From: JAGVSZ01 sp963747775
GTDB taxonomy: Bacteria; Pseudomonadota; Gammaproteobacteria; Burkholderiales; SG8-39
Length of the DNA: 64,000 nt
Direction: 5' to 3'
NCBI GenBank assembly: GCA_963747775.1
Contig: CAVVGT010000007.1
Location: 124,001-188,000, forward strand
In this document: positions 7,745-16,574 of the stretch, in pieces
Layout of the letters: every line of letters starts with the position of its first letter
How positions within the stretch are numbered: the stretch's first letter is position 1
Program-made: the position numbers and the translations under genes
Notes under the pieces: model-generated
Databases searched by the model: none
Told to the model about the DNA's origin: nothing
The model's input: the letters and a program-made list of their open reading frames with translations, nothing else

Positions 7745-8533
7745 TCAGGGGTGCTCCGCGCAGCACGAGCCCGCCGCCGGCGCTGCCTTTGCGGCCGGCG
7801 CCGGCTCGTAGCGATCGTGGTGACGCACCCACGCCATGGTGTGGCTCAGGTGGTCTTCGTCGCGACCCTTGGGAGTCAGGTCGAGGAGATTGTAGGTCCC
7901 CATCATCACCTCCACACCGCGCCCGTAGGTCGAGTAGGTGTGGAAGACCTTACCCGCGTCGTCCTTGTAGAACACACTGATGCCAGGCAACTCCTCATGC
8001 GGGAAAGCCCACTTGCCGAAGTTGTAGTAGACCTCGCCCCGGGCGATCTCTTCCGGCGTAAAGGTAACGCCGAAGTCGCGGTTGAAGTCGTTGCCGTGCG
8101 AGGACACCCACTTGAACTCCCAGCCCATGCGGCTACGAAAGCGCTCGATATCGGCAAGCGGCGCGCGCGAAACGGCCAGTAGCGTGACGTCGCGATGCGC
8201 CAGGTGCACGTTCATGCCGTCGGTGTGGTCGGCCATGAAGGAGCAGCTCGGGCAGCCTTGCTCCCAGCCCGGCGCGAACATGAAGTGCTGCACCAGCAGC
8301 TGGCGGCGGCCTTCGAACAGCTCGGCGAGCGTGCGCCGGCCCTCGGGCGTGTCGAAGATGTAGTTCTTCTCGATGCGCACCCACGGCAGGGCGCGGCGCT
8401 CGCGCGCGATCTGGTCGCGCAGGTGGGTCAGTTCCTTCTCGCGCGCCAGCAGCGTCTTGCGATCGGCAACCCATCGGTCCTTGGACACGACGGGATGGTT
8501 GATGGTGCTCACTTCGGTCATCGCGGTGTTCAT
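7745..8533 (-). CDS. DUF899 thioredoxin-like protein
   Basis: A 262-residue member of the DUF899 family, a thioredoxin-fold group of unknown function often found beside regulators of small stress operons. Recognisable features are RRALPWVRIEKNYIFDT, LFEGRRQLLVQHFMF, the GCPSCSFMADHTDG motif with its CxxC pair, FKWVSSHGNDFNRDFGV and the YSTYGRGVEVMMGTYNLLDL stretch near the end. The ATG at 8533 has AAGGAGTGAG eight bases upstream. The tail ends in GSCCAEHP, adding a second Cys pair. It is in the same direction as the propeller protein and the regulator at 9288-10508, suggesting a functional group. Confidence 0.85.
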   Translation of the reverse strand: MNTAMTEVSTINHPVVSKDRWVADRKTLLAREKELTHLRDQIARERRALPWVRIEKNYIFDTPEGRRTLAELFEGRRQLLVQHFMFAPGWEQGCPSCSFMADHTDGMNVHLAHRDVTLLAVSRAPLADIERFRSRMGWEFKWVSSHGNDFNRDFGVTFTPEEIARGEVYYNFGKWAFPHEELPGISVFYKDDAGKVFHTYSTYGRGVEVMMGTYNLLDLTPKGRDEDHLSHTMAWVRHHDRYEPAPAAKAAPAAGSCCAEHP

Positions 8534-8568
8534 GGTGTGCTCACTCCTTGGCTCGTTGATGGCGTCTG

Positions 8569-9240
8569 TCATTTCGGACGCCGCACGGCGCGCACCTTTC
8601 CGCTCGATCCGCCGCCGCAGTAGAAAAGGTTTGCCCCGTCGGACTCCATGCCGCTGACGGCGGTGCCGCGCGGCATCTCCAGCCGCTCGAGCACGGCGCC
8701 GCTCTCCGGGTCGATGCGGCGGATATCGCTTTCGTCGCCTTCCCAGGTGCCGTGCCACAGCTCGCCGTCGACCCAGGTCACGCCGGTGACGAAGCGGTTG
8801 GACTCGATGGTGCGCAGGATGGCGCCGGTCTTCGGATCGATCTGGTGAATCTTGCGATCGCGGTACTGACCCACCCAGAGACTGCCCTCGGCCCAGGCGA
8901 GGCCCGAGTCGGCGCCGTGGCCGGGCGCCGGGATCGACGCCACGACGTCGCCGGTGGAGGGATCGATCTTGTCGATGCGTGCCTCGGCGATCTGGTAGAG
9001 GTGCGTGCCGTCGAAGGCGGTGCCGGCGTCGCCGGTGCGGTCGAGCGTGCGCGCGAGCTGGCCGCTCTCGGGCTCGAAGGCGACCAGCTTGGCTCCGGTG
9101 GCGGCCCAGACGCGGCGGCCGTCGTGGGTGACGCCGTGGATGTGGGTGGCGCCGGCGAAGGGACCATACTCACGCACGATCTCGGCCGCGCGCACCGGTG
9201 CTTGCGGTTTCGTGTTGCCTGTCCTGCCTCGGGTCGTCAT
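8569..9240 (-). CDS. YncE/glutamine-cyclotransferase-like beta-propeller protein
   Basis: A 223-residue protein of repeated WD/NHL-like strands: VWAATGAKLVAFEPESGQL, LYQIAEARIDKIDPSTGDVV, LWVGQYRDRKIHQIDPKTGA and IRRIDPESGAVLERL. Each repeat ends in an IDPxTG turn, as in YncE- and Vgb-type propellers. No signal peptide is seen, so it is probably cytosolic. It lies 35 bases downstream-side of DUF899 and 47 bases from the regulator on the same strand. Similar propeller-DUF899 pairs are common in proteobacteria, but no role is established. Confidence 0.7.
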   Translation of the reverse strand: MTTRGRTGNTKPQAPVRAAEIVREYGPFAGATHIHGVTHDGRRVWAATGAKLVAFEPESGQLARTLDRTGDAGTAFDGTHLYQIAEARIDKIDPSTGDVVASIPAPGHGADSGLAWAEGSLWVGQYRDRKIHQIDPKTGAILRTIESNRFVTGVTWVDGELWHGTWEGDESDIRRIDPESGAVLERLEMPRGTAVSGMESDGANLFYCGGGSSGKVRAVRRPK

Positions 9241-9287
9241 CGCTTGGCTCCTTGTGGCGCGCTTCGGAACGGCGCCGTGACGCCAAT

Positions 9288-10508
9288 CTACCCAAGCGGC
9301 AGCGCAGCGGGGAGTAACAAGATCGTCGTGAATCCGGCCAGCGGCGGCGCCAGCCAGCGCTGCGCACGTGCGCGCCCGATCGAACGCACACGCCCCGCGG
9401 CCTCCAACTCGACCAGCGCGCGCTGCACCGTGCGCTGGCTGTCGCCGAGGGCCAGCGCGAGGGCCGAGGTGGACCAGGCCGCGCCGTCGGCCAGCAGCGC
9501 CAGCAGCGACGCCTGATCGCCGTCGATGGGCGGCACCAGCACGACGACGGCGCGTTGGTCGTGTGGCGTGAGCGTGAAGCCGCGCTCGCTGGCCTCGATG
9601 CGCGCCAGCGGCGCGGCGAGCGCGCGCAAACGGCCGATCTCGACGCGCAGGCGCGCCCGGTGCGACTCGTTGGGGCGGCGGGCGCCGAAAGCGCGCGCGA
9701 TCAGGGCGTGCCGATCGACGTCGCCGGGCCACGCCTCGGCGAGCACGCGCGCCAGTGCGAACAGCACCGGCCGACGCGCCAGCGGCCGCCAGGTGGCGCC
9801 GGCGCGCAGGCCGCGACGGCAGGCGTCGACCACCAGCGCGCCCGAGGCGAGGAGCGCTTCGACCTCGTCGAGGCGCAGCGGCCGCTCGTGGCCGGCGTGG
9901 ACGCGCCGGGCGGCGGGACGATCGAGCGCGGCGCGCGCCTCGGCCACCTCGGCCACGAGCGCGGGCACGCACGCGCGTTCGGCCGCCTCGTGGGCGCGGG
10001 CGAGCGCCGCGCGCGCCGGTGCTGTGCGGAGCGAGCGCGCGGCCACCTCGGCCGCGGCCAGCGCGGCCACTGCCAGCAGCGACGGTGGCAGGCCGCGCGC
10101 GTCGAGGCGGGCCAGGGCGGATGCGGCCTCGTCGAGGCGGCCGAGCAGGAGGAGCCGGCGCGCCGCGATCAGACGTGCCTGCAGCGCGTTGGCGCGATCG
10201 GCGCGCGCCTCGAGCGTGGCCGACGCGGCCGCCAGCGCGCGCGGCGAGCCGTGGAGGTCGCGCATGGCGAGGGCCACTTCGGCCTCCGCGACGACACAGC
10301 GGGCGCGCGCCAGCTCCTCGTGGGCGCCGAAGCCGCGGGCGGCGCGCCGGAGAAGCTCGCGGGCGCGCGGGTGCTCGCCGAGCTGGGCCATCGCGATGCC
10401 GCGGAGGGCGAGCGCCGGCGGGTCGTCGCGCAGGCCGACGCCCTTGAGGGCGCCGAGCGCGTCGCCGGCCGCGAGGGCGCGCGCGGCGGCGGCGATCAGG
10501 GAGTCCAT
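9288..10508 (-). CDS. Helical-repeat protein with C-terminal winged-helix domain, probable regulator
   Basis: A 406-residue, Ala/Arg-rich protein. Residues 1 to about 210 are TPR-like helical hairpins (RGIAMAQLGEHPRARELLRRA, then further A-x-A-L pairs). The middle (about 230-330) reads like a BTAD/OmpR-type winged helix (HRARLRVEIGRLRALAAPLARI), and residues about 340-390 form a second HTH (STSALALALGDSQRTVQRAL, followed by VELEAAGRVRSIG). It is probably the transcriptional regulator of the propeller and DUF899 genes immediately downstream. The ligand is unknown. Confidence 0.65.
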   Translation of the reverse strand: MDSLIAAAARALAAGDALGALKGVGLRDDPPALALRGIAMAQLGEHPRARELLRRAARGFGAHEELARARCVVAEAEVALAMRDLHGSPRALAAASATLEARADRANALQARLIAARRLLLLGRLDEAASALARLDARGLPPSLLAVAALAAAEVAARSLRTAPARAALARAHEAAERACVPALVAEVAEARAALDRPAARRVHAGHERPLRLDEVEALLASGALVVDACRRGLRAGATWRPLARRPVLFALARVLAEAWPGDVDRHALIARAFGARRPNESHRARLRVEIGRLRALAAPLARIEASERGFTLTPHDQRAVVVLVPPIDGDQASLLALLADGAAWSTSALALALGDSQRTVQRALVELEAAGRVRSIGRARAQRWLAPPLAGFTTILLLPAALPLG

Positions 10509-10625
10509 TGCGACAGGCTACTGCACCCAGCCTGGTCGAGCCGCTGGAGCGCCGAAAACTACGATCTACTTCGCGAACTACGGTCGGATAGCGCGCTTGC
10601 GATTGCTAGCTGACCGATCCGTCCG

Positions 10626-11279
10626 TCACCATATATTTCCCGCGCCTGGGCTGTAGCTCACGCTGACGACGCTGTTGCTGATGAGCGCGTCGCACTGCAC
10701 GACGCCGCTGAATTTCGACATGCCGGCATTTACGCTGAGCATGCCCGCATCGACCTCCACCACGCTGGCGTTGATGATCGCCTTTGCCGAGGCGGTCACG
10801 GTGACGCCGGATGACTCGAGCTTCACCGAATTGCCGTTGCTGTCGCTGATCTCGACCGCGCCGGGACCGTCTTTCAACGTCAACCGCTGGCCACCCGGCG
10901 TCTCGACGAGAAAGCCCTCCTGGCCGGGCTGATCGTCCAGCGTGATCTTCACTCCGCCGCGGGTTCGCACGACCTTCTTGGAGTTGCTTGCGTCCATCGT
11001 CTCCGGGGGCGAATCGGTGCCGTTCCACAGCGCGCCGATCACGAATGGCCGCCTCGTATCACCCGCCTCGAAGGCGACGAGGACTTCGTCGTTCACGTCG
11101 GGGATGAACCAGGTTCCCCGGTTGTTACCGGCCATCAACGTCGCGATGCGCGCCCAAGCCTCGGCGCCCTTCTTGCCCGGCCCACCCAGCTGCGGGAGCC
11201 TCACTTTGACGCGTCCTATGTTGTCGGGATCGACGTTGTCGATCACGACCGCCGTGCAGACTCCGCTGAACTGACTCAT
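10626..11279 (-). CDS. Orphan baseplate assembly protein V / gp5-VgrG-like spike protein
   Basis: A 217-residue protein. Residues 1 to about 95 form the gp5 OB-fold characteristic of phage baseplate V and VgrG spikes: VDPDNIGRVKVRLPQLGG, WARIATLMAGNNRGTWF, then PDVNDEVLVAFEAGDTRRPF and VIGALWNG. Residues about 100-200 are short repeats of beta strands (VETPGGQRLTLKDGPGAVEI, SDSNGNSVKLESSGVTV) like the needle of gp5_C. The start at 11279 is chosen for GGAGGGATCG before the ATG. No tail tube, sheath, ATPase, PAAR or effector gene is present nearby, so it stands alone between a regulator and a CoA transferase operon. It may be a remnant or part of a dispersed injection system. Confidence 0.8.
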   Translation of the reverse strand: MSQFSGVCTAVVIDNVDPDNIGRVKVRLPQLGGPGKKGAEAWARIATLMAGNNRGTWFIPDVNDEVLVAFEAGDTRRPFVIGALWNGTDSPPETMDASNSKKVVRTRGGVKITLDDQPGQEGFLVETPGGQRLTLKDGPGAVEISDSNGNSVKLESSGVTVTASAKAIINASVVEVDAGMLSVNAGMSKFSGVVQCDALISNSVVSVSYSPGAGNIW

Positions 11280-11306
11280 CGATCCCTCCGCCTGGACATT
11301 CACCAT

Positions 11307-12560
11307 TCAGGAGCGCCTTCCGGCGGCGCCCTCCAGCGCTTCGCGGTGCTCGGGATGGGCGATCGCGGCAATGCGCCGCGCGCGCTCCGCGTAGTCGATC
11401 CCGCGCAACTCCGCGACGCCCCACTCCGTGGCGACCACGTCGGCGTCGGCCGCCGGCGTCGTGACCATCGAGCACGTCGCCACGATGCGGCTTGCCTTCC
11501 CGTCGCGCGAGACCGAAGGCAGCGCGATGATGGCGCGCCCGCCCGGCGCCGCCGCCGCGCCCCGGATGAAGTCCATCGCGCCGCCCACGGCGCCGACGTA
11601 TTGCCCGCCCGCCATCTCCGCATTCACGCGGCCGAAGAGATCCACCTCGACGGCCGAGTTCACGCTGACGAAATCCGGCAGCTGCGCCAGCACCGCGGTC
11701 GCGTGCGTGTAGTCGGGCGCGGCGAGCCGGATCGCGGGATTGCGGTGCGCATGGGCATACAACTTCTCGTCGCCGATCAGCAAGCCGGTGACGGTCACGC
11801 CGGCATCGATCGGCTTCCGGGCGTTGGTGACCACCCCCGATTCCAGCAGCGGCAGCACCGCGCCGGTCAGCATGCCTGAATGGAGCCCGAGGTCGCGATG
11901 CCCGGCGAGCGCCTCCAGCACTGCATCGGGCAGCGTGCCGACGCCGAGCTGGAGCGTCGCGCCGTTCGGCACGAGCGCCGCGACATGCGCGGCCACGCGC
12001 CGCTCCCCCTCGCCGATCTTCGCCGCGGGATAGCGCGGCAGCGGTCGAGCGCTGCGCACGATCGCATCGATCCGCAGGCCGGCCGGCAGCTCGCCGCCGT
12101 GCGCCCACGGCATGCGCTCGTTGACCTCGCCGATCACGGTGCGCGCGCGGCGCGCGGCAGCGAGCGCGAAGCCGTGCGATGGCCCGAGCGACATCACGCC
12201 ATCGGCAGCGGGAGACAGTCCGATGAGCACGACGTCCGCGCGCCACGTCCCGCTCGCGAAGAGCCAGGGCAGCTGCGAGTAGTGGCACGGCACGACGTCG
12301 AGCCGCCCTGCGCGCGCGAGCCGCGCATTCGTGCCCAGCGCACCGTAGCTGACGTAACGGTATCCGGGCGCCCGGTCCGGTGCGAACGTGTCCGACCAGC
12401 TTCCGCCGATGAAGACGGTGAGCGCGCCGAGCCGCTCGGCCTGCGCGACGAGCGCCTCGGCGAGCGTCAGCGGCTCGCTCGAGGCCTGCGCGACCACGAC
12501 GCTGTCGCCCGGGCGGATGAAGCGCGCGAGGTCGAGCGCCGCCGGACCCAGCTCAACCAT
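11307..12560 (-). CDS. Acetyl-CoA hydrolase/transferase-family CoA transferase
   Basis: A 417-residue class I-type CoA transferase of the 4-hydroxybutyrate/acetate CoA-transferase group. The catalytic glutamate is expected in FVSVNSAVEVDLFGRVNAE, where a covalent glutamyl-CoA forms. Other features are QLGVGTLPDAVLEAL, HSGMLTGAV and MDFIRGAAAAPGGRAIIALP. It is the last gene of the leftward operon that starts at 20646 and lies eight bases after the CaiB gene. It would activate or exchange CoA on a carboxylic acid intermediate; the exact acid is unknown. Confidence 0.85.
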   Translation of the reverse strand: MVELGPAALDLARFIRPGDSVVVAQASSEPLTLAEALVAQAERLGALTVFIGGSWSDTFAPDRAPGYRYVSYGALGTNARLARAGRLDVVPCHYSQLPWLFASGTWRADVVLIGLSPAADGVMSLGPSHGFALAAARRARTVIGEVNERMPWAHGGELPAGLRIDAIVRSARPLPRYPAAKIGEGERRVAAHVAALVPNGATLQLGVGTLPDAVLEALAGHRDLGLHSGMLTGAVLPLLESGVVTNARKPIDAGVTVTGLLIGDEKLYAHAHRNPAIRLAAPDYTHATAVLAQLPDFVSVNSAVEVDLFGRVNAEMAGGQYVGAVGGAMDFIRGAAAAPGGRAIIALPSVSRDGKASRIVATCSMVTTPAADADVVATEWGVAELRGIDYAERARRIAAIAHPEHREALEGAAGRRS

Positions 12561-12568
12561 GACGGGAC

Positions 12569-13729
12569 TCAGATGACCTTCGCGGCCCGCAGCCGCTCGA
12601 TGTCCGCGTCCGCGTAGCCGATGCTCTTCACGATGTCGGCCGACTGCGCGCCGAGCTCCGGCACCCGCAGGTCGGGGCGCGCCGGCTCGCGCGCGAACCG
12701 AATCGGGACGCCGAGATGCTCGACGCCCTGATCGTCGACGAGCAGCATCCCGCGCTCGGCGGTGGCCGGGTCGAACATCGCCTCGTGCAGCGTGCGCACC
12801 GGCGCCCAGCACACGTCCACGCCCTCGAACCACGCGGTCCATTCATCCAGCGTCTTGGACCGGAACAGCTCGCGCAGGAAGTCCTTGACGGGGTCCTGCA
12901 CCGGCCCGGGCGGCTGGTGGCAGAGCGGGATGAGGTCCGGGCGGCCGGCCTTGTTGAGGAAGTTCTCGGCGAACTTGTGCTCGACCCCGGCGAGCGCGAG
13001 GTAGCGGCCGTCCCGCGTGTCGTACACGTTGTAGAACGCCGCGCCGCCCCAGTTGCGCTCGTGCTTCACCACGTGCGCACGGTGCTCGGCGAACACCGGG
13101 CCCTGCACGTTCGGCGTCCACGCGATCAGCGAGTCGTAGAGCGAGATGTCGAGGTAATCGCCGCGCCCCGTCCGCCGCTGCTGCAGCAGCGCCATCAGGA
13201 TCCCGGCGAGCGCCATCAGCGACGCGCCCATGTCGCCGGCGGGAATGCCGGGATTGGTCGGGCGCCCGTCGGTGCCGAGATTGAGGCCGAGCACGCCGGC
13301 GAGCGCCTCGACCGCCATGTCGTGCGCCGGCTTGTCCCGATAGCGGCCGGTCTGCCCGAAGGCGGAAATCGAGCAGTAGACGAGCTGCGGCGCGCGCGGG
13401 GCGACCTGTGCATAGCCCACGCCGAGCCGATCCATCACGCCGGGCCGGAAGCCTTCGACCAGCACGTCGGACTTCTCCGCAAGCCGGAGCAGGATCTCCT
13501 TGCCGTCGGGATGCTTCAGGTTGAGGCGCAGGCTCATCTTCCCGCGATGGGTGTTACGGAACCAGACCGAGTGGCCGGCCTTCCGGAGGCCAACGTTGCG
13601 CACCGGCTCGCCGCCATCGTAAGGCTCGACCTTGATCACCTCCGCGCCGTGGTCGGCCATCATCATCGTGAGATGCGGCCCCGGCAGGAAGAGCGAGAGG
13701 TCGAGGACGCGGACGCCTTCGAGCTTCAT
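12569..13729 (-). CDS. CaiB/BaiF family CoA transferase
   Basis: A 386-residue class III CoA transferase. Family marks are LDLSLFLPGPHLTMMMADHG, GAEVIKVEPYDGG, the NLKHPDGKEILLRL segment and GQTGRYRDKPAHDMAVEALA, in which the Asp is the expected catalytic nucleophile. The ATG overlaps the RraA stop by four bases (ATGA), indicating tight coupling. Together with the downstream class I CoA transferase and the ligase at 17936 it gives the operon three different ways to attach CoA. It transfers CoA from a thioester donor to an organic acid; specificity is unknown. Confidence 0.9.
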   Translation of the reverse strand: MKLEGVRVLDLSLFLPGPHLTMMMADHGAEVIKVEPYDGGEPVRNVGLRKAGHSVWFRNTHRGKMSLRLNLKHPDGKEILLRLAEKSDVLVEGFRPGVMDRLGVGYAQVAPRAPQLVYCSISAFGQTGRYRDKPAHDMAVEALAGVLGLNLGTDGRPTNPGIPAGDMGASLMALAGILMALLQQRRTGRGDYLDISLYDSLIAWTPNVQGPVFAEHRAHVVKHERNWGGAAFYNVYDTRDGRYLALAGVEHKFAENFLNKAGRPDLIPLCHQPPGPVQDPVKDFLRELFRSKTLDEWTAWFEGVDVCWAPVRTLHEAMFDPATAERGMLLVDDQGVEHLGVPIRFAREPARPDLRVPELGAQSADIVKSIGYADADIERLRAAKVI

Positions 13730-14463
13730 CGCTTCGCCCGCTTGCGGCGCCACTGCGCGTAGCGCGCCCGCGTCGCGTCGTTCGGCGGATAGACGCCAGG
13801 CAGCGCCTTGCCGGCCTTGATCTCCGCCATCACGAACGCCTCCAGCGCCTCCTGCTCGGCCGCGTCGGCAGCCACCTCGTCGGCGAGGTGGCGCGGGATG
13901 ACTACAGCCCCTTCGCCGTCGCCGACGACGACGTCGCCCGGATAGACGGGCACGCCGCCACAGGCGATCGGGCGCTGATAGTCCGCTGCGTGGTGCCGCG
14001 CCAGGTTCAGCGGCGCGGAGCCTCCGGCGCAGAAGACCGGAAACGCGGTCTCCGCGACCTCGGGCGTGTCGCGCACGCAGCCGTCGGAGACGAACCCCGC
14101 CGCGCCGCGCACCTCGAGCCGCTTCAGGAGTATTCCGCCGGCAGAGGCCGCGCGGGTGTCGCCGCGGCAGTCCACGATCAGCACGTGACCAGGCGGGACG
14201 ATCTCGATCGACTTGCGCTGCGGGTGCTCCGGATCCTCGAAGACGCCGACATGGTCGAGGTCTTCGCGCGCTGGAATGTTCCGCAGCGTGAACGCCGGGC
14301 CCACCATGTTCGGGCCCGCCCGACTCACGCGCCGCACGCCCTGCACGAAAACATTGCGCAGCCCGCGCTTGAAGAGCTGCGTCGTGAGCGTCGCGGTGCT
14401 GACGTGGCGCAGCCGCGCGAGGGTTTCCGCGGAAAGCGCTTGCTTGTCGCGCGCGCGGGCCAT
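13726..14463 (-). CDS. RraA-like aldolase/decarboxylase family protein
   Basis: A 245-residue member of the RraA/HMG-aldolase family. The metal and pyruvate-binding signature is present: ASAGGILLKRL followed by GFVSDGCVRD, giving the G-G-x20-R-D pattern seen in 4-hydroxy-4-methyl-2-oxoglutarate aldolase and oxaloacetate decarboxylase. RNase E regulators lack a catalytic role, so an enzyme is more likely here. A later VYPGDVVVGDGEGAVVIPRH block is also typical. It sits two bases after the acyl-CoA dehydrogenase gene and overlaps CaiB by four. Its likely role is cleavage of a hydroxy-oxo-acid or decarboxylation in the operon pathway. Confidence 0.85.
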   Translation of the reverse strand: MARARDKQALSAETLARLRHVSTATLTTQLFKRGLRNVFVQGVRRVSRAGPNMVGPAFTLRNIPAREDLDHVGVFEDPEHPQRKSIEIVPPGHVLIVDCRGDTRAASAGGILLKRLEVRGAAGFVSDGCVRDTPEVAETAFPVFCAGGSAPLNLARHHAADYQRPIACGGVPVYPGDVVVGDGEGAVVIPRHLADEVAADAAEQEALEAFVMAEIKAGKALPGVYPPNDATRARYAQWRRKRAKR

Positions 14464-14465
14464 GC

Positions 14466-15644
14466 TCAGACCTTGCTCCGCTCGACGAGTTGACGGGCGA
14501 TGATGATCCGCTGCATTTCGTTCGTGCCCTCGCCGATGCAGAGCAGCGGCGCATCGCGGTACAGCCGCTCGATCGGGTACTCCGTCGAGTAGCCGTAGCC
14601 GCCGTGGATGCGCATCGCCTCGAGCGCGTTCTCGACCGCGGCCTCGGTCGCGAAGTACTTCGCCATGCCCGCCTCCATGTCGCAGCGCCGCCCGGTGTCG
14701 TAGGCCTGCGCCGCCGACTCCACCAGCAGGCGCGCCGCCTCGCAGCGCGTCGCCATCTCGCCGAGCTTGAGCTGGATCGCCTGATGCTCGCAGATCGGCT
14801 TGCCGAACGTCTTGCGGAGTTGCGCGTAGCGCACCGACTCGTCGAGCGCCGCCTTCGCGACGCCCACGCCGCGCGCTGCGACGTTGATCCGCCCGAGCTC
14901 GAGCCCGCTCACCGCGAGGTAGAAGCCCTCGCCCTCCGCGCCGATGCGGTTCGCCGCCGGCAGCCGGTAGTCGTCGAACACGAGCTCGGCCGAATCGATC
15001 CCCTTGTAGCCGAGCTTCTCGAGCTTGCGCGAGACGCCGAACCCGGGCCCCTTCTCCATGATGAACATCGAGATACCCTTGCGCGCCGGCTGGGCCTCGG
15101 GGTCGGTCTTCACGAGCACCGCGAACGCGCTGCCCTGGATGCCGTTCGAGATCCAGGTCTTCGTGCCATTGACCACGTAGTGCTCGCCGTCGCGCTTCGC
15201 ACGGGTGCGAATCGCGGCGAGATCGGTGCCGGCGTCGGGTTCGGTCAGGGCGAGGCCGCCGCGGATCTCGCCGCTGACGAACTTCGGCAGGAAGCGCGCC
15301 TTCTGCGCATCGGTGCCGAACCTCTCGACCAGGATCGCCATCATCAGGTGCGAGTTGAAGATGCCGGTGAGCGACATCCAGACTTCCGAGATCGCCGTGA
15401 CGATCTTCGCGTAGGTCGACGCCGAGAGGCCGAGTCCGCCCCACTGCGGATCGATCACGGCGCCGAACAGGCCGAACTTCTTCATCTGCTCGACCATCGC
15501 GGCCGGCCAGGCGTCGTCGTGCTCCAGCTTCATCACGTGCGGCCGGACGTCCTTGTCGAGCCACTTCCGGATCGCGTCGAGAATCGCGCGCTCCTCCTCC
15601 GGATCGGTGTGCCGGACGGGGCGGGCGGGGGCTTCGCGTTTCAT
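14466..15644 (-). CDS. Acyl-CoA dehydrogenase
   Basis: A 392-residue FAD flavoprotein. N-terminal helical domain to about residue 130, then the flavin-binding strand region GGLALTEPDAGTDLAAIRTR, the TWISNGIQGSAFAVLVKTDP segment and the C-terminal RIHGGYGYSTEYPIERLYRD followed by GEGTNEMQRIIIARQLV. The Tyr-Glu-Tyr positions place it near glutaryl/short-chain type enzymes, although the catalytic Glu was not assigned with certainty. It would introduce the alpha-beta double bond into a CoA ester made by the ligase or CoA transferases of the same operon. Confidence 0.9.
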   Translation of the reverse strand: MKREAPARPVRHTDPEEERAILDAIRKWLDKDVRPHVMKLEHDDAWPAAMVEQMKKFGLFGAVIDPQWGGLGLSASTYAKIVTAISEVWMSLTGIFNSHLMMAILVERFGTDAQKARFLPKFVSGEIRGGLALTEPDAGTDLAAIRTRAKRDGEHYVVNGTKTWISNGIQGSAFAVLVKTDPEAQPARKGISMFIMEKGPGFGVSRKLEKLGYKGIDSAELVFDDYRLPAANRIGAEGEGFYLAVSGLELGRINVAARGVGVAKAALDESVRYAQLRKTFGKPICEHQAIQLKLGEMATRCEAARLLVESAAQAYDTGRRCDMEAGMAKYFATEAAVENALEAMRIHGGYGYSTEYPIERLYRDAPLLCIGEGTNEMQRIIIARQLVERSKV

Positions 15645-15648
15645 GGCA

Positions 15649-16515
15649 TTACTCCGCTGGCGGCGCGACCTGCGCCGCGAAGTGCGCGGCGATCGCGCGC
15701 CGCGTCGCGACCCACACGCCCGGCCGGCCGGCGACGTGCTGCAGGAATCGCTCCAGCGCGCCGATGCGCCCCGGGCGCCCGATGATGCGCAGGTGCAGGC
15801 CGATCGACATCATCCGCGGCGCGTGCGCGCCCTCCTTGTACAGCCACTCGAACGTGTCGAGCGCGTACTGCAGCCACTGCGCGGTGGACAGCGCCGGGTC
15901 GGTCCAGAACTTCATGTCGTTCGTGTCGAGCGCGTACGGCACGATCACGAGCGGCTTGCCCGCGACGATCTCCCAGAACGGCTGGTCGTCGCTGTAGTCG
16001 TCCATGTGATAGAGGAAACCCTCTTCCGCGAGCAGTCGGCGGGTATTCGCGGTGAGCAGGTAGCGCGACAGCCAGCCGTACGGGCGCGTGCCGGTGGTGC
16101 GTTCGATGGATGCGACCGCGTTGCGGATGAACGCGCGCTCGACCGCCTCTTCCATTTGGAACTGGTGCACCCAGCGGTAGCCGTGGGCGCACGTCTCGTG
16201 TCCCTGCGCGGCGATCTCGCGCGCGAGCTGCGGCGCACGCTCGAGCGCGACCGCCGCTGCGGTGAACGTCGCCTTGACGCCGTGGGCCTCCAGCAGGCGC
16301 AGCACGCGCGGCGCGCCCGCCTTGATGCCGTACCGGTAGTTGGACTCGTTGCCGTAGTTGCGAATCGGCTTCTTGAGCGCGATACCGAGCTCGTCGACCG
16401 GCTCGGGACCGCGATCGCCCTCGGCCACCGTGCTCTCGGCACCCTCCTCGACGTTCACGACGACGGAGAGCGCGAGGCGCGCGTCCTGCGGCCAGGAATA
16501 GGGTTGCGGAGGCAT
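15649..16515 (-). CDS. PuuE-like polysaccharide-deacetylase-family hydrolase
   Basis: A 288-residue NodB-fold protein of the subgroup that includes PuuE allantoinase and the cyclic imide hydrolase of Pseudomonas. The diagnostic VVVNVEEGAE strand, the RNYGNESNYRYGIKAG block, HETCAHGYRWVHQF and RPYGWLSRYLLTANTRRLL are all present. Members of this subgroup open cyclic amides and imides and do not deacetylate sugars. The gene is four bases upstream of the dehydrogenase. A 59-base gap separates it from the amidase and carries a TGTCCGGAC half-match to the regulon operator. An imide or ureide ring-opening role is inferred from family and from the adjacent amidase. Confidence 0.8.
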   Translation of the reverse strand: MPPQPYSWPQDARLALSVVVNVEEGAESTVAEGDRGPEPVDELGIALKKPIRNYGNESNYRYGIKAGAPRVLRLLEAHGVKATFTAAAVALERAPQLAREIAAQGHETCAHGYRWVHQFQMEEAVERAFIRNAVASIERTTGTRPYGWLSRYLLTANTRRLLAEEGFLYHMDDYSDDQPFWEIVAGKPLVIVPYALDTNDMKFWTDPALSTAQWLQYALDTFEWLYKEGAHAPRMMSIGLHLRIIGRPGRIGALERFLQHVAGRPGVWVATRRAIAAHFAAQVAPPAE

Positions 16516-16531
16516 GCGGCGGGGCGGGAGG

Positions 16532-16540
16532 TGTCCGGAC
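16532..16540. promoter_or_regulatory. Weak copy of the GntR-regulon operator
   Basis: TGTCCGGAC matches nine of ten bases of the palindrome found at 20668 and 21535, and lies 17 bases before the deacetylase start. It may mark an internal promoter of the operon. One mismatch and a CpG-rich context make this uncertain. Confidence 0.35.
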
Positions 16541-16574
16541 GATGTTACGGGCGGCTCCTACGAGCGTCAACGCG

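Noticed and set aside
10626..11279. Prophage or tailocin
   Set aside because: Only a single spike-like gene is present; the flanks are metabolic and no integrase, lysis or tail genes are visible.
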